DNA from: Tetrahymena thermophila SB210
Lineage: Eukaryota; Ciliophora; Oligohymenophorea; Hymenostomatida; Tetrahymenidae
Direction of reading: 5' to 3'
Length of the DNA: 64,000 nucleotides
Assembly: GCF_000189635.1 (NCBI RefSeq)
Contig: NW_002476184.1
Location: 51,641-115,640 of the forward strand
How positions within the stretch are numbered: position 1 is the first letter of the stretch; each line of letters begins with the position of its first letter. This document shows, one piece after another, positions 47,315-58,938 of the stretch. The notes beneath the pieces were generated by a model. The model was not told the origin of the DNA and did no database searches. It worked only from the letters and a program-made list of their open reading frames with translations. The translations under genes and the position numbers were made by a program.

Positions 47315-50300
47315 ATGTAGGAAGAAGATAGAAATAATAGTCATTATTCAGTAGAATCTATCGCTTAAAATAACTAAGCTAACAATGTACCACCTACTGA
47401 AGGAACTGAATACATAAAAAAAAAATTTAGAAGGGAACTTTATTTTGTTTCAATTGTGCTCTCATTAATACTTCTAGGAACGTTTTTAGCAGTTTTTATC
47501 TATTATTTAAAGAATAAAATGCTATAAGGTAATGGTGTATTAGTTCCTAATAAGTATTTTATCAAATAAGTTAGTGGTGATACATAATCAGTTACGCTTT
47601 ATGCATAATATGATGGTGAAAATGTTGGTAATTATCCTAACATTTATCCAAATATTATGGTAAAGATATCTCTTCAAAATTTAAATAACGTTGAATCTTA
47701 AAGTAGTATTAGCTACCTACAAATTAATATTTAATAAGATAAAGGTTTAAATTTGAAATCATCCTAGCAAAGCGGCACTAAATAAACGAAAGATAACTAG
47801 CTAATTTTAGAAGATATAGACTTGGGTCCTTTTGATTTAGAGTTTTCTTCTCAAGGAAGTAAGCTAGCATTTATAATATTAAGAAAAAGCACAAATGAAA
47901 AAATATTTGACACAGTGGATTTTAACATAATTATTTCATAGTATTACTCAACTATTGGTACCATAATTCCTGCTGGTAATTTTTATGGGTTAGGAGAGAG
48001 AAGGACAACCAATTTTTCGTAATAATTTAAAATTGATTAAATTAATAAAGAAAAATTAACAAAATCTTTTATAAAAATTCTATAAAAAATACATATTTTA
48101 TAAATATCAATAAAAATTTATTTATAAAATTAGTTTTTAGTAAATATTTAAAGATGTTGATGCTAATTGCGCATACGGGCCATGTAATAAATATAAGTTT
48201 TGGAATAGATATATATAGATCAATTAGCAGGCTTTTGATGATGGAATGGGTAATGGTTATCTTTCTGGCTACTAACCTCTATATTTGATTTAAGAGGAAT
48301 CGAATAACTATTCCCTATTTTACATTGATGACTCTTTTTCTGGATTGGAAGTTGATTATTATTCTTAGGTTCCAAATACTAATAATTTAGAAGGATTAGT
48401 TTTCTAGAGTTATACCAATAAAATTAATTTCAAAATATTTTTGGGTGATACTAATCCTTAATCAGTAATTAAACAATATCATACATTCATCGGAAAATTC
48501 AATTTAATACCATTTTGGGCATTAGGATATCATCATAGTAAAATATTCTTACCACCTTTCACTAAAAACATTAAAAAATTCCTTGACTATGTTTAAAAAT
48601 TGAAAATACCTATTGATTCTATCTGGACTAATTTTGAGATTAGCTATGAAGGAAATTATTTTAAAATATTAAATCAAGAAATTGTTGATTAGTTAAATTA
48701 GATGAGAACAGAATATCATATTAAGTGGATTCCACAAATACCAAGTGAAATACCTAATATTGAAAGCTGTAAATAGTATGTGATTGATGGAGTTAACTTT
48801 AATACTTTTATAATTTCAAATAAAACAAAAACACCATATTAAGCAGAAGGTCTGTTTGGAAAAGCATTATTTATAGATTATAACCATGTAAACTCTAGTG
48901 ATTTAATATATCAAGCCTTATAAGATCTTAATAGTTAAATATCTTTTGATGGACTCTGGTTAAGTTAAAATGAACCTTCAACTCTAAAAACTGGAGAGTT
49001 CATAAATGAACATTAGCTAAACAAAAGCAATGGTGAATTTGATATAATAAACAAATTTTCAGATATTTAATTTAACTAAAACCTGCTTAACACTGATGCT
49101 TTGCATTATAATAAACCTGATTCAAAATATTTCTACAAACCAGGTAAATAAAGACAGTTCACTAATTTTTTAGAAATTTTATTTTTATATAATAACAGAA
49201 AGTGGAGATTATTTGTACGAGAGAGATTTGCATAGCTCTAATGGATTTATGCAATCTTAGACTATTTATAAAATAATGAAATAAGAGATGAACAAGTAAT
49301 AGCCATTTATAGTATCAAGCTCAAATAGACCAGGATCTGGTATGAGCATAGCTCACTCTACAGGGATAGCACTTAATAGTTGGGGCATTCTATAAAGTTC
49401 ATTCATTGAAATTTTTAATTTTTAGTTATTTGGTATACCATTTACTGGAAATAACATCTGTCCTTTGTAAACTTTAAATGAAAATGATTTTCCAGGAGCT
49501 AGTGAGTTGTGTACAAGATGGTATTAAGCAGCCTCTGTGTTTCCTTTCATGCATTCAGTGCAAGCTTTCACTGAAAATGATCCATTTTATTTCAAAGATT
49601 ATCCATATTTATAAAATTCTGTAAAAGAGAGTCTTAATCTGAGATATAGTTTACTCAAGCATTATTATTCACTGTATGTTTTTTAGAAAGGTTTAGGAAT
49701 GGTTTTCATGCCTGTGACATTTGTATTTCCAGAAATCGCAACATAAGATTATATATTAATTAACTCAAACAATACAGCTATGATAGGAGAATCACTTTAC
49801 GTCTTTACTGTAATTAAAATTCCTTTGTTAACTTTAGAATTAATTATATCTCATATAATTTAAAAATGAATTAAAATTAACAATTTAATTAATTAAATTC
49901 TTACTAAATTTAAAGATTATATTTTCATTTAATATAAGTTTACTTTTTTTACATAGGTTATGACTTAAGGAGATTAATAAACTAATACAACCTTAGTGAA
50001 TTTAGGTGTCCCACCTCAGTTATGGGTTAATTTATTAGATCCTTAAATTTAGTATAAAGGCCCTTTTTCCACCAAGTATGACTTCCCATTTTAAGGATCT
50101 CCTTTAATATTTTTAAGAGAAGGACATTTATTGTTGCAATAGAGTACTAGCTCTCATAGAGCATCTCTGCTTGACTATACTTTTATTATGAAAACAGTAT
50201 TAACAGTAGTTAATTAGAGTAATTTAAACATTTAATATAACTCTTATGGAAGAACTTTAGCTGTTTTAGATTACAACGATAGTTAAGCATTAGATAAGTG

Positions 50301-50604
50301 CAATCAACAGGGCTGTGAACTAAAAATAGACATGAATGTAAATAGTACAAACAATAAAGAATTAGATATTACAATAAATTTCTCTTCTGACGACAGTTAA
50401 TATTTTGAGGAAGGAATTATAATTAAATAAGTTCAAATTTCAGGTGTTGTCAAATATAATGATATTCTTTTACAGTATTGCAAATCTAGTGAAATATAGT
50501 AGCAACCATTTGATTACATTACTGTGGAAAAATAGCTAGCTCCTGAAAATTATTTTATAGTGAATTAAAGATAGTCAACCTTTAATTTAAAAATTACAAT
50601 TTGA
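47315..50604 (+). CDS. GH31 alpha-glucosidase-like type II membrane protein, probably inactive
   Basis: Four exons (47315-48018, 48134-49143, 49199-49809, 49957-50604; introns 115, 55 and 147 nt) close in phase to give 990 aa. Residues 1-48 are a cytosolic tail, followed by one membrane anchor (SIVLSLILLGTFLAVFIYYL). The body follows glycoside hydrolase family 31 (sucrase-isomaltase/GAA fold): GNFYGLGERR, FLGDTNPQSVIKQYH, IPFWALGYH, FDGLWLSQNEPS, RPGSGMSIAHSTG, ASELCTRWYQAASVFPFMH and GSPLIFLREG. The catalytic residues are not kept. The nucleophile Asp of W.DMNEPS is Ser512, the acid Asp of GDN is Ile628, and the DIDYM motif reads NFEIS (401-405). By established GH31 mechanism this would abolish hydrolysis. 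A surface carbohydrate-binding pseudoenzyme is inferred. The frame is intact, so it is not a decayed gene. Confidence 0.9.
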
Positions 50605-51195
50605 TGAATGAAGTCAAAATAAATAAACTTTATATTTATTATAATTGAATTGAAAATTTCTGGATGAAATTTTGAAAATTCAAAATAAAAAAGAAAATCT
50701 AATTTACATGAATATTTAAAAATTTTTGAATTTTTACCGCTGCTTCTAATAATCAAATTACAAATTGGGAAAACTGATTAAATATTCTGATTAAATTAGA
50801 AAACGTATTTATTTGATAAAAAAACTATATAAAAAATTTGATTAAATTCTAAAAAATTTTAGGTTAATTTTTATTAATAATTATATATATAAATTCATAT
50901 ATTTATTACAGTAAGAAATTAGATAATAAAAAATATTATTTTTTCCATGATTTATTAAAAAAATTAAAAAATTAAATCATTTAGTCTTCATTTTGTTTCT
51001 TTATTAATTCACTAATTAATTTTTTTATTTTATATTCGCTCTTTTTTTCTATTTTATATTCATTATAAAAATCTGATATTAATTTTCTTTTAGAAATTTA
51101 ATAAAGACACTTCTTGAACATACAAACATACATACACATATTAATTTGAAAATTAAAAAAAAAAACTTGTGAATAAGGTCTTAAAATTAGTTATG
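50605..51195. other. AT-rich spacer or 3' part of a minus-strand gene
   Basis: The minus-strand frame of the next feature stays open through this region because TGA is rare in A/T runs, and a piece near 50970-51060 (LISDFYNEYKIEKKSEYKIKK) looks protein-like. I cannot fix a stop or intron. Confidence 0.3.
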
Positions 51196-51541
51196 ATTAA
51201 TTTATTCGGGGAATTAATGCTAGAATTCTATTGGCTTTAAAATTTCTACAAGCTTGATAGAAATTTCTTTGTTCTAACTGATTCGCTTATCTTTCAGCCA
51301 TTAAATTTTCTAAAGCAGCCTGATTTGCTGGTGAATTTTTTTATTTTTGTTTATATTGCTTTTTTGACTGAAAAATTATATGTTTTAAATTAGACTTTAA
51401 ATATAAAAGTTTAAAAAATTCAACCATTTCATTATAATTAACATTTTTCTGATTTCCATTCAAGGTTATTTATTTTATTAATTTACAGATGATTAACAAA
51501 TGAAGCTTTTCTTGTTATTATTTTTTCTCCTACTTATTTTT
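51196..51541 (-). CDS. Possible small helical protein (partial model)
   Basis: A minus-strand frame free of TGA from 51541 downward encodes a charged helical segment. The first ATG is 51427 (MVEFFKLLYLKSNLK). Near 51210-51330 it reads NSPANQAALENLMAERQANQLEQ and RNFYQACRNFKANRI. Composition is clearly less AT-biased than the flanks. The 5' end (upstream exon or ATG 51427) and the 3' end (no nearby TGA) are both undetermined. No domain is recognised. Confidence 0.35.
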
Positions 51542-52300
51542 TCAAGTTTATTTCGTTTTATTGCTGAAATTATATTCTAAATACAAAAATATTTATGAGG
51601 GAGTTTATTTTTTTGCTATTTTATGTATTTATTTCGTAGAAATTGTAAAATTTAGTTAAAACCCATTTTTAGGTACTATAGCTATATTTTAAGTGATAAA
51701 ATCTTATACTATTACCAAAAAGGAAAAACAATAGTATTGAAAGATAGAAAAAAATAGAAAAATAGATATATAAAATATATCCAATAAAAACTTAAAACAT
51801 ATGACATGCTATAGGCATGGTAACTGCGATCTACCGAAGTTTGCTTAAAAGAGATTTTTAGAAATAAATTAGCTTTTGAAAAGAGAGATGTTTAAGATTT
51901 GGATAGTTAATACGTAATTGAGGTTTTCAAATTTCCGAAAAATTATGTATTTTTAGCTAACTGTGTAATTTAGTTCATAAAAATTTCTCTATTAATAGTA
52001 TTATAGTCTATATAGTGTAAAATCAAAAAGTTATCCATTTTTAATTAACTAAATAAATCATTGGCCCAAATAAACGTCATATAATTTAAAAAATAAACCG
52101 GTCACTTTAAATCCAATTAAAGAATTACCAATTATTTGCTTAATATTTTTTTAGAAATAATATTAGAAAAACAAACAATAGGCAAACAAACAAGCAACTA
52201 ACTCTAGAGATAATTTAAGTGCTCTCTCCCTCTATTACTAGCCATCAACCAGACTTAACATTTCGCACTCATTTCAGCTACATTTTAAAAACTATTAAGC
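51542..52300. other. AT-rich spacer with a small GC patch
   Basis: Mostly A/T. A patch at about 51805-51840 includes CATGC-TATAG-GCATG (a perfect 5-bp hairpin) followed by GTAACTGCGATCTACCG. Sequence from 52190 on is the 5' flank of the LRR gene. Confidence 0.4.
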
Positions 52301-53186
52301 ATGTCAATCTTAGAAGAATAATTTAACTTTAACTGCCAATCTACTAATTTGAGACTAAATTATTGGTACATTTTTGTCTTTTTTACTTCACTCCTTATAT
52401 TTTTCATAAACTCTACTAGCAGAGTTAATAAATTTTTTTAAAATAGGCATTAGAAGGTCAATCCTCTCGCCCTTAGTTTTACCCTTTAAAAGTGTTAACA
52501 ATTAGTGAATCTCAATATTGACTTAAGGTAAAAATTAGTTTAAAAATTATGTAAAACTGAGAGCATTTGCATATAAATCTTAAATTTCTACTTATTTAAA
52601 ATATAAAAAACAGTAAATGAATCAATTATAAATAAGTAGAAATTGTTTTAAGTGCTTGAAAAAATAAAAATTAATCGTTTAAACATAATTTTATTATTAA
52701 TTAATTAAGCCGCAATATGCTTGGAGATGAAGGTTTAATCAATTTCTCAACATTTTTGGAGCATATGACTAATCTTCAAAGTATTTATGTAGACCTTAGT
52801 TTCAACTCAATAACTGAGGTAGGAATGAAAAATCTTGCCACAAATTTATCTAAATGTAAGTCTCTCAGAAGAGTTATCATTAACTTCTAGTAATTTTTTA
52901 AATAATTCTAAGAAACTTTATTTAAACGTTTGTAAAACTTATAAAAAGATATAATGGCCTTAACGAAGCAAGCATTATGGCACTAGCCTAAGGAATGAAG
53001 CAATGTAGAAATATCAACAAAATTAACTTGAATTTTAAGTAACTATATTAATCTTACATTTCATTTTACTAAATCATAATAATTTACTAAAGGAATAACA
53101 GAATACGTCTAGATTCACATCAAAAATTGTCTAGAGAGTTTCAAAAGTACTGCAAGAGACTTGTATGCTTTAAAATTTCTTTTTGA
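52301..53186 (+). CDS. Short leucine-rich-repeat protein
   Basis: A multi-exon LRR gene starts at ATG 52301 (MSILEEQFNFNCQSTN). LRR-coding exons follow at about 52457-52526 (LALSFTLQKCQQLVNLNIDL, ending at GTAAAAA), 52711-52890 (two repeats: MLGDEGLINFSTFLEHMTNL and ITEVGMKNLATNLSKCKSL) and 52951-53039 (YNGLNEASIMALAQGMKQC). A last exon from about 53092 ends LVCFKISF then TGA 53184-53186. The repeat consensus matches the other two LRR genes here. The junction after 52890 is the least certain. It is only a few repeats long, so it may be a truncated family member, but no internal stop is forced. Confidence 0.6.
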
Positions 53187-54039
53187 AAATAAATAACAAA
53201 TAATCAAGTCTCATTCTCTAATATATTAATAACAATTAAACATATAATTATTGCCATAAATCTAAAATCTTGACTAAATCAAAAAGATTTTAATCACTAA
53301 AAAATAAACAGATTTTACAAACAAATCTCATATTTATCTAATTCTAATCAACTTTATAATAAACACTAAAAAATAATTTCTATCATTTTTACTTACTTTC
53401 CTCAAATAAAAATTGTATCAATCTATTTTATATTTTTTAAATTTGTAATATAAATAATTTATTCAATTTATTACTATATAACATAGTCCATAAAATAATT
53501 ATTTTTCCTTTTATTTAGAATAAAAAGATTTTAATCACTAAAAAATAAATACAGACTTACAAACAAATCTCAAATTTATCTAATTCTAATCAACTTTATA
53601 ATAAACACTAAAAAATAATTTCTATCATTTTTACTTGCTTTCCTCAAATAAACTTTGTAACAGTCTATTTTATATTTTTTAAATTTGTAATATAAATAAT
53701 TTATTCAATTTATTACTATAAAATAAAGTCAATAAAATAATTATTATTCCTTTTATTTAAATATTTCTTTTAAAATTAGAAAAAATTTAACAATAATTAA
53801 TTACTCAAACAAAATATCAAATTAATGTTCCCTTTTTTAAAAACAAAATGAGCATATTTTACTTTTCAAAATTTTAATACTTTACATATTGAAATTAAAT
53901 TTTTAGAATAGAATTTTAAATTTTTAAGCCATTTTTTTATTTTTTGATTTAAAAAAATGGCATTTTATTTTTGCTTATGTTTTAAAGTTAAAATAAAATT
54001 TAAATAGAATCAGCCATTTAAAATAAGAAGATTTCTGAT
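53187..54039. other. Convergent spacer containing the tandem duplication
   Basis: Apart from the 241-bp duplication, this is A/T-rich sequence with the 3' UTRs of the LRR and kinase genes. Confidence 0.5.
53281..53760. repeat. 241-bp tandem direct duplication
   Basis: Unit 1 (about 53281-53520) and unit 2 (about 53522-53760) align end to end with roughly a dozen differences. Both start AAAAAGATTTTAATCACTAA and end CCTTTTATTTA. The duplication is non-coding, between the LRR gene and the 3' end of the kinase gene. Confidence 0.9.
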
Positions 54040-55352
54040 TCATTTTTTTAGCACGCTAGTATAATTAAAATATATCTTATCTTCATGCTTAGGAGGCAAA
54101 ATTATACTTTTGTTTTATAATTTTAATGGTACAGAGTCATCTTTAAAATATTCACTCTGCAATAACTATATTTATGTAAGCAAAATTAATTTAATTTTTA
54201 TTTATGTTAAACTATTTACTTATTCAGCAGTAGGTCTATTATCATATTTTAACATTGAATTTAGAAACTCTATTTCTTTTTCAGAAGCTTAACTAAATAA
54301 AGTGCTCAAATTTTTTTTTTATTTTTGTTTAAATAAAATTTTTCCATAATCTGGCATCTTAACAATACTAGGCCAATTTTCTTCACATGGATTACCAAGC
54401 AAATCAGATATTTTAGCAATTTATTCTATTTCATTATTACCTTTATTATTCAAATTTTATTTATTAATTAATTTACATAGAAGTTTTTTTACCAGAAAAT
54501 AAAGGATATCCTTATATTATTTCAGCATAAATGCATGCAAAACTCCAAATATCTATTTCGTAATTATACTCCCTAGATCCAAAAAGCTACTCTGGAGACT
54601 TATACCATCTTGTGAATCCCTCAATAGAAAATTATTTATCCTTTCTTTACTCTTCTTTAATAGCTGATCCAAAATCACCAATTTTAACAATAAATTAGTT
54701 AGTAATTAATATATTTGATGGTTTTAAATCCTTTTTAAAAAAATCAAATTCTTATACTATTTATTTATAATGAAATTTTTTACTCTATGAATAATGCCCT
54801 TCGAGTGAATAAATGATAATCCAGTGAGTAATTAAAAGGCTATTCTTTTTATCTTAGAAAAACTAGTCAAATTATTTTCATTATTGATTATTGTTTTATT
54901 TTACTTTTGAATGACTAAGAGGATAAACTTAGCTTTCTATAAATTATTTTAAGTCATAATCAATGTATTCCATCACAAGAGAGCATTTGTTGTTAGATAT
55001 CTAATAATCTATTAATTTTACTATCTACTCATTTCATTTTAATAAGAATTTTCATTTCCAATATGAGTAAATTTACATTTGGATGATCATTTAAATCCTA
55101 CATAATGGACACCTCTCTTTCAACAATCTACTTAGATCTTTTATTCTGATTAAAAAATAAATCTTTAATAGCAACTATTTATTCTATAAAAATATTTTTA
55201 ACAAACTAATCATCAACAAATATTCATAAAAATCTACGCGTATTTTATTTGATTGCTTTAAAAACAGAACCAAATGCTCCCTCTGCTACTTTACATTATA
55301 TTTTATATTCTTATTTAATTGGATCTTATTCTTAGTATTAAAAATAATCCAT
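54040..55352 (-). CDS. CMGC-type Ser/Thr protein kinase, 331 aa
   Basis: Seven exons: 55352-55238, 55183-55077, 55024-54905, 54852-54784, 54730-54493, 54440-54220 and 54165-54040. All six introns are 52-54 nt, and all exon lengths close in phase. The product is essentially only a kinase domain: EGAFGSVFKA (glycine loop), QIVAIKDL (VAIK lysine), EREVSIMQDLNDHPN (helix C), GIIHRDLKPSNIL (catalytic loop), KIGDFGSA (DFG) and [27 protein letters not shown]. The arginine before the activation-segment Trp-Tyr, and the insert-like stretch after APE, are CMGC (CDK/MAPK/GSK) features. No PSTAIRE helix or TXY dual site is seen, so the exact subfamily is open. The distal part (NSMLKYDNRPTAEQ) is canonical. 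It should phosphorylate proteins in cytosol or nucleus. Confidence 0.9.
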
Positions 55353-55571
55353 CTTATCTATTTTATAATTTCAATTTATCATGAATGTAGTGCCTCAAAT
55401 TTAATTACCTTTTACTTTTAATAGAAAATTGGCGGATTTAGTTTATTTTTGATATAAAATATTTAATAATTTGAAATTTTAATTTAAAAAATAAAGTAAA
55501 TAAGGTAAATAAATAATATCTTTGTTTAATAATATTTATAGCAAAAATTAGGAAACAACGGCCTAATTCAG
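55353..55571. promoter_or_regulatory. Divergent promoter between kinase and Nup98 genes
   Basis: Only 219 bp separate the two start codons, which face away from each other. The two genes therefore share a compact A/T-rich promoter region. An AG just before ATG 55572 could also be the acceptor of a 5'-UTR intron. No specific element was recognised. Confidence 0.45.
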
Positions 55572-58543
55572 ATGTAAATGTATGGCTACTAAAATGTATA
55601 TAATCCTTATATGAGCAACAGTTAATAGCAATATGGATATCCTTAAAATATGAATCCATATAATAACCCACAATATATGACTGAACAGTAGTATCAAAAT
55701 TAAAATTAGATGAATTATTTAGCAAATGGTGTATACAATAATAATATGAATAGAAGTGTTTAATAGATCCCAAATTAAAATATATTTTAATCTAATAATT
55801 AAAATGTAATGAACAGCAATCCCATAAATCCTATAGTTGCAAGTAGAATGAATAGGTAAACAAGTAATCCAGTAGGAGGCAGTGGAAATTAAAACAACTA
55901 AATGAATAGAAATATGTACGCAAGCTACAATAATGCTAATCCTATTTTCAACTAAAATTAAGTGAATAATAACAACATGTACTACAATAATAGTAATTAA
56001 ACTGCAAATTTTGGATAAAATACTTAAGGTTATTACAACAATTAGAACATAAACAATCAAAGTATCTTTAATGGTAATAATAATACTTAAAGAAATTTTA
56101 ACAATCAAAATTAAAGCATTTTTAATAATAATAACAACAACACAAATAATAATTTGAATATTTTTAGCAATAGTAACAATAATCAAAATGTCTTCAACAA
56201 TACGAACAATAGCCAAAATATCTTTAAAAACAACAATAATAACAATAATTAAAGTAATTTTAACAATAACAACTCAAGTATATTTAATAATAACAATAAT
56301 GGCAACAACTAAAATATATTTAGCAAAAACAATAATAATAATTAAAGTATTTTTAATAACAACAATAATAATAATAACAATAATATTTTTAAATCTAGTA
56401 ATAATAATTAGAATATTTTTAGCAGTAATAACAATAACAACAACAACTCAAGTATTTTTAATAATACAAATTAAAGTATATTAAATAATAATTCAAGTAT
56501 TTTTAATAATAGCAATAATTAAAGTATTTTTAATAATAGTATGAATAACAACTTAAATGTAAATAGATCAAACAATTAGAGTATATTTAATAACAACAAC
56601 AATAATAATACTATCTAAAATGTATTTAACTAGCCAAATAGCATCTTAAATTAACCAAATTAAACTTAGAGTATATTTGGTAATGCACCTAATCTATTGG
56701 AAGTTATAAATTACATGCCCCCAACAAGCATTTTTGATACTTAAAATTCACTTCTTAAATATACTCCGAAGATTAGATTGGCCAATATGAGTCCATTTAG
56801 GACAAATAATTAACCTTATTATGGTTAGGGGAATAATCTAATCCCATAATTTAATAATAAGCTAGTACTACCTCCACCAAAGAGACTACAAGTTAAGAGA
56901 GTCGCTAATACATTTATAGGTAAAATATCTTTTTGATTAAATTTTATGAACTTATTATTATTCAAGAAATTTAGTACATATGCTCTCCTTTTATTAAAAC
57001 AACCTTAGCTATTTAAAATTAATTTTCAATAATAATTAAATTTTAAATTATTCTAGATTAAAAAGGAGATTTGACTTAAGATTAGAAATAATTTTTAAAT
57101 GATAGACTTATTCGACCATAAAGTACCAAAAGTTTCTTTTCTGAAAAAAAACCTACAGGAATACTCAAGAATTCAAATATGATTATTAATCTAAGAAGAA
57201 ATAGTGAGGATTTACAGTAAAGTAATAGTGGGAATGCAGCAGAACAAAAGAGCATTCATAATTTAAATAATAGCCTGCTAAATATGGAAGATGAAAAAAA
57301 GAAAAAATAATAAATCAAGGAGTTATTTCCTGGTTTGTATAATTAAAACAGATTATGGAATGATTTAAAAAGATAGAGTTTGAATAAGTAAGAATAAAAC
57401 GTTAAAAAGAAATACCAATTTCTCTATGAAATGGAGTAAGATCCAAATAGTGAATTTTACTTACCTAGAAGAAAAGCTTTAATGGAAGAATAGATGAGAC
57501 AGAGAGGGATTTAGTTATAGTAAGAAGCTTAAGAAAATGGCAATCATCCTTTTGATAAAGATCGTAAACATATTGAAGAGTTTGAAACAGAAGAAGAAGT
57601 TGAATAAGAGAGACAATTTTATAGGGAATATCTAGATTCTCATAATGAGGGCCTTATGGATTTAAACATTTTAGCTAAGTGTACAAAAAAGCTACTCGAT
57701 TTGGAGAAATGGAAAGAAGAACTTGCAAAATAAAGAAAATATGAAAAGTTTGGATTTGGACTTTTCAAATATGAAATGAAGAGAGAGTTTGCTTTTGTGT
57801 CTGTTATTTGCCATGTGACTAATATCTCCACACAAAAAAGTGAAGAAATTGATTAATTATAAAAGGTTTAATTTAAGTTAACAGACACTATTTAATAAAT
57901 TATTTCTGACCACTATTAAAAACACATTTTAAAAAGTGGATTGATTTGGCATAGAGATTATGATGAACTTATAGGTAAAAATGCTACATATATTGACACT
58001 GATGGGAAAATAGTGGCTTTGACACCTATTGAAAAATCGCTCAAGGACTTTAAAGTAACTAATAAAGGTAAAATAATTATAGAAATTTTTGTTAGTGAGG
58101 CGCCTGTACTAAAGAATGATAAGTATAAATGCTCACCTTCTGTATATGAAATGAGACATTGGCCAATAGAAGAATTATAAAGTGTCAACTAGTTTATTAT
58201 TTAGAACCAATACGGGAAAATAGAATTTGAAAATCCAGTAGAGATAACTAGACAGGATCTAGATAAAATAGTTATAATAGAATAACAAAGGGCTATTGTT
58301 TATCCTGAGCACTTATATTCTGGTAAATGCCCTAAGGTTGGATGTAAATTAAACTAACAGGCTGTTGTAACATTGTATTGCATTGATAAAAAAGCATTTG
58401 AGGAACACAGATAAAAAACTATTGACTATGAGAAATTGGAAAGAAAACTTAAAAAACAGTGTGAAAAGAACAAATGTGAGTATGTAAATTTTGATAGAAA
58501 AAAATTCTGGTTCAGTTTTAGAGTATTTGACTGGAGTTGTTGA
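55572..58543 (+). CDS. MicNup98: Nup98 nucleoporin with SIFN/NIFN-type repeats (micronuclear type)
   Basis: Exons 55572-56919 and 57057-58543 (137-nt intron) encode 944 aa. Residues 1 to about 400 are Asn/Gln-rich and contain about 19 short phenylalanine repeats of the form SIFN, NIFS, NIFK or NVFN, ending in SIFG, instead of GLFG. A charged linker follows (about residues 450-640). The C-terminal 150 residues match the Nup98 autoproteolytic domain: SPSVYEMRHWPIEEL, YGKIEFENPVEIT, VIIEQQRAIVYPE, LNQQAVVTLY and FDRKKFWFSFRVFDWSC. Nup98 lines the nuclear pore and binds the Nup107-160 complex and Nup88 through this domain. Tetrahymena is known to carry NIFN-repeat Nup98 in micronuclear pores and GLFG-repeat Nup98 in macronuclear pores, so this copy should be the micronuclear one. 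The protein stops where HF/S cleavage occurs in Nup98-96. Residue 1 was chosen as the first ATG in frame. Confidence 0.88.
55960..56680 (+). repeat. Asn-rich SIFN/NIFN phenylalanine-repeat tract
   Basis: AAT/AAC-rich triplet DNA encodes alternating poly-Asn spacers and SIF/NIF cores at intervals of about 8-15 residues. The same DNA makes long artefactual frames on both strands (minus 55719-56216, plus 56188-56484) that should not be annotated as genes. Confidence 0.85.
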
Positions 58544-58938
58544 TTAAAATAATTAATTTATTAAATATATTTTTTATATAAAAGTTAATTAATTATATGT
58601 ATAAAAAAGAAAGAAATTTTTGATAATTAATTAATATAGATTTTCCTTTAATTAATTTTGCGTAAATATATTTATTAAGTCTATAGTATTTAAATGTTTA
58701 TATTTTTATAACTCATTAATATCTTATAATTCATGCTTTTTCTAATATCTATTTTAATTATTCAATAATTATTTATATTTCAACTTTTACTTCAATTTTT
58801 ACATCTAAAAATTAAAATCTAAAAGGCATATTGATATACATTAAAAAAATTATACTTACAATATAAACCAGTAAATAAGTAAACAAACAGTGATATTGAT
58901 TTGTACTATCTTATCTCAATCTTTTGTTTTCTCTGATA
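58544..58938. other. AT-rich spacer
   Basis: This is the 3' flank of the Nup98 gene. A/T-rich, with nothing else seen. Confidence 0.5.

Noticed and set aside
55719..56216. 165-aa minus-strand frame rich in Ile/Val
   Set aside because: It is the antisense of the Asn-rich Nup98 repeat tract (AAT/AAC read backwards gives ATT/GTT). The plus strand continues in frame into a recognised domain.
56188..56484. 98-aa plus-strand frame rich in Ile/Thr
   Set aside because: Out-of-frame shadow of the same Asn-codon repeat; the real Nup98 frame is different and much longer.
57958..58188. 76-aa minus-strand ORF
   Set aside because: It lies antisense to the conserved Nup98 C-terminal region.
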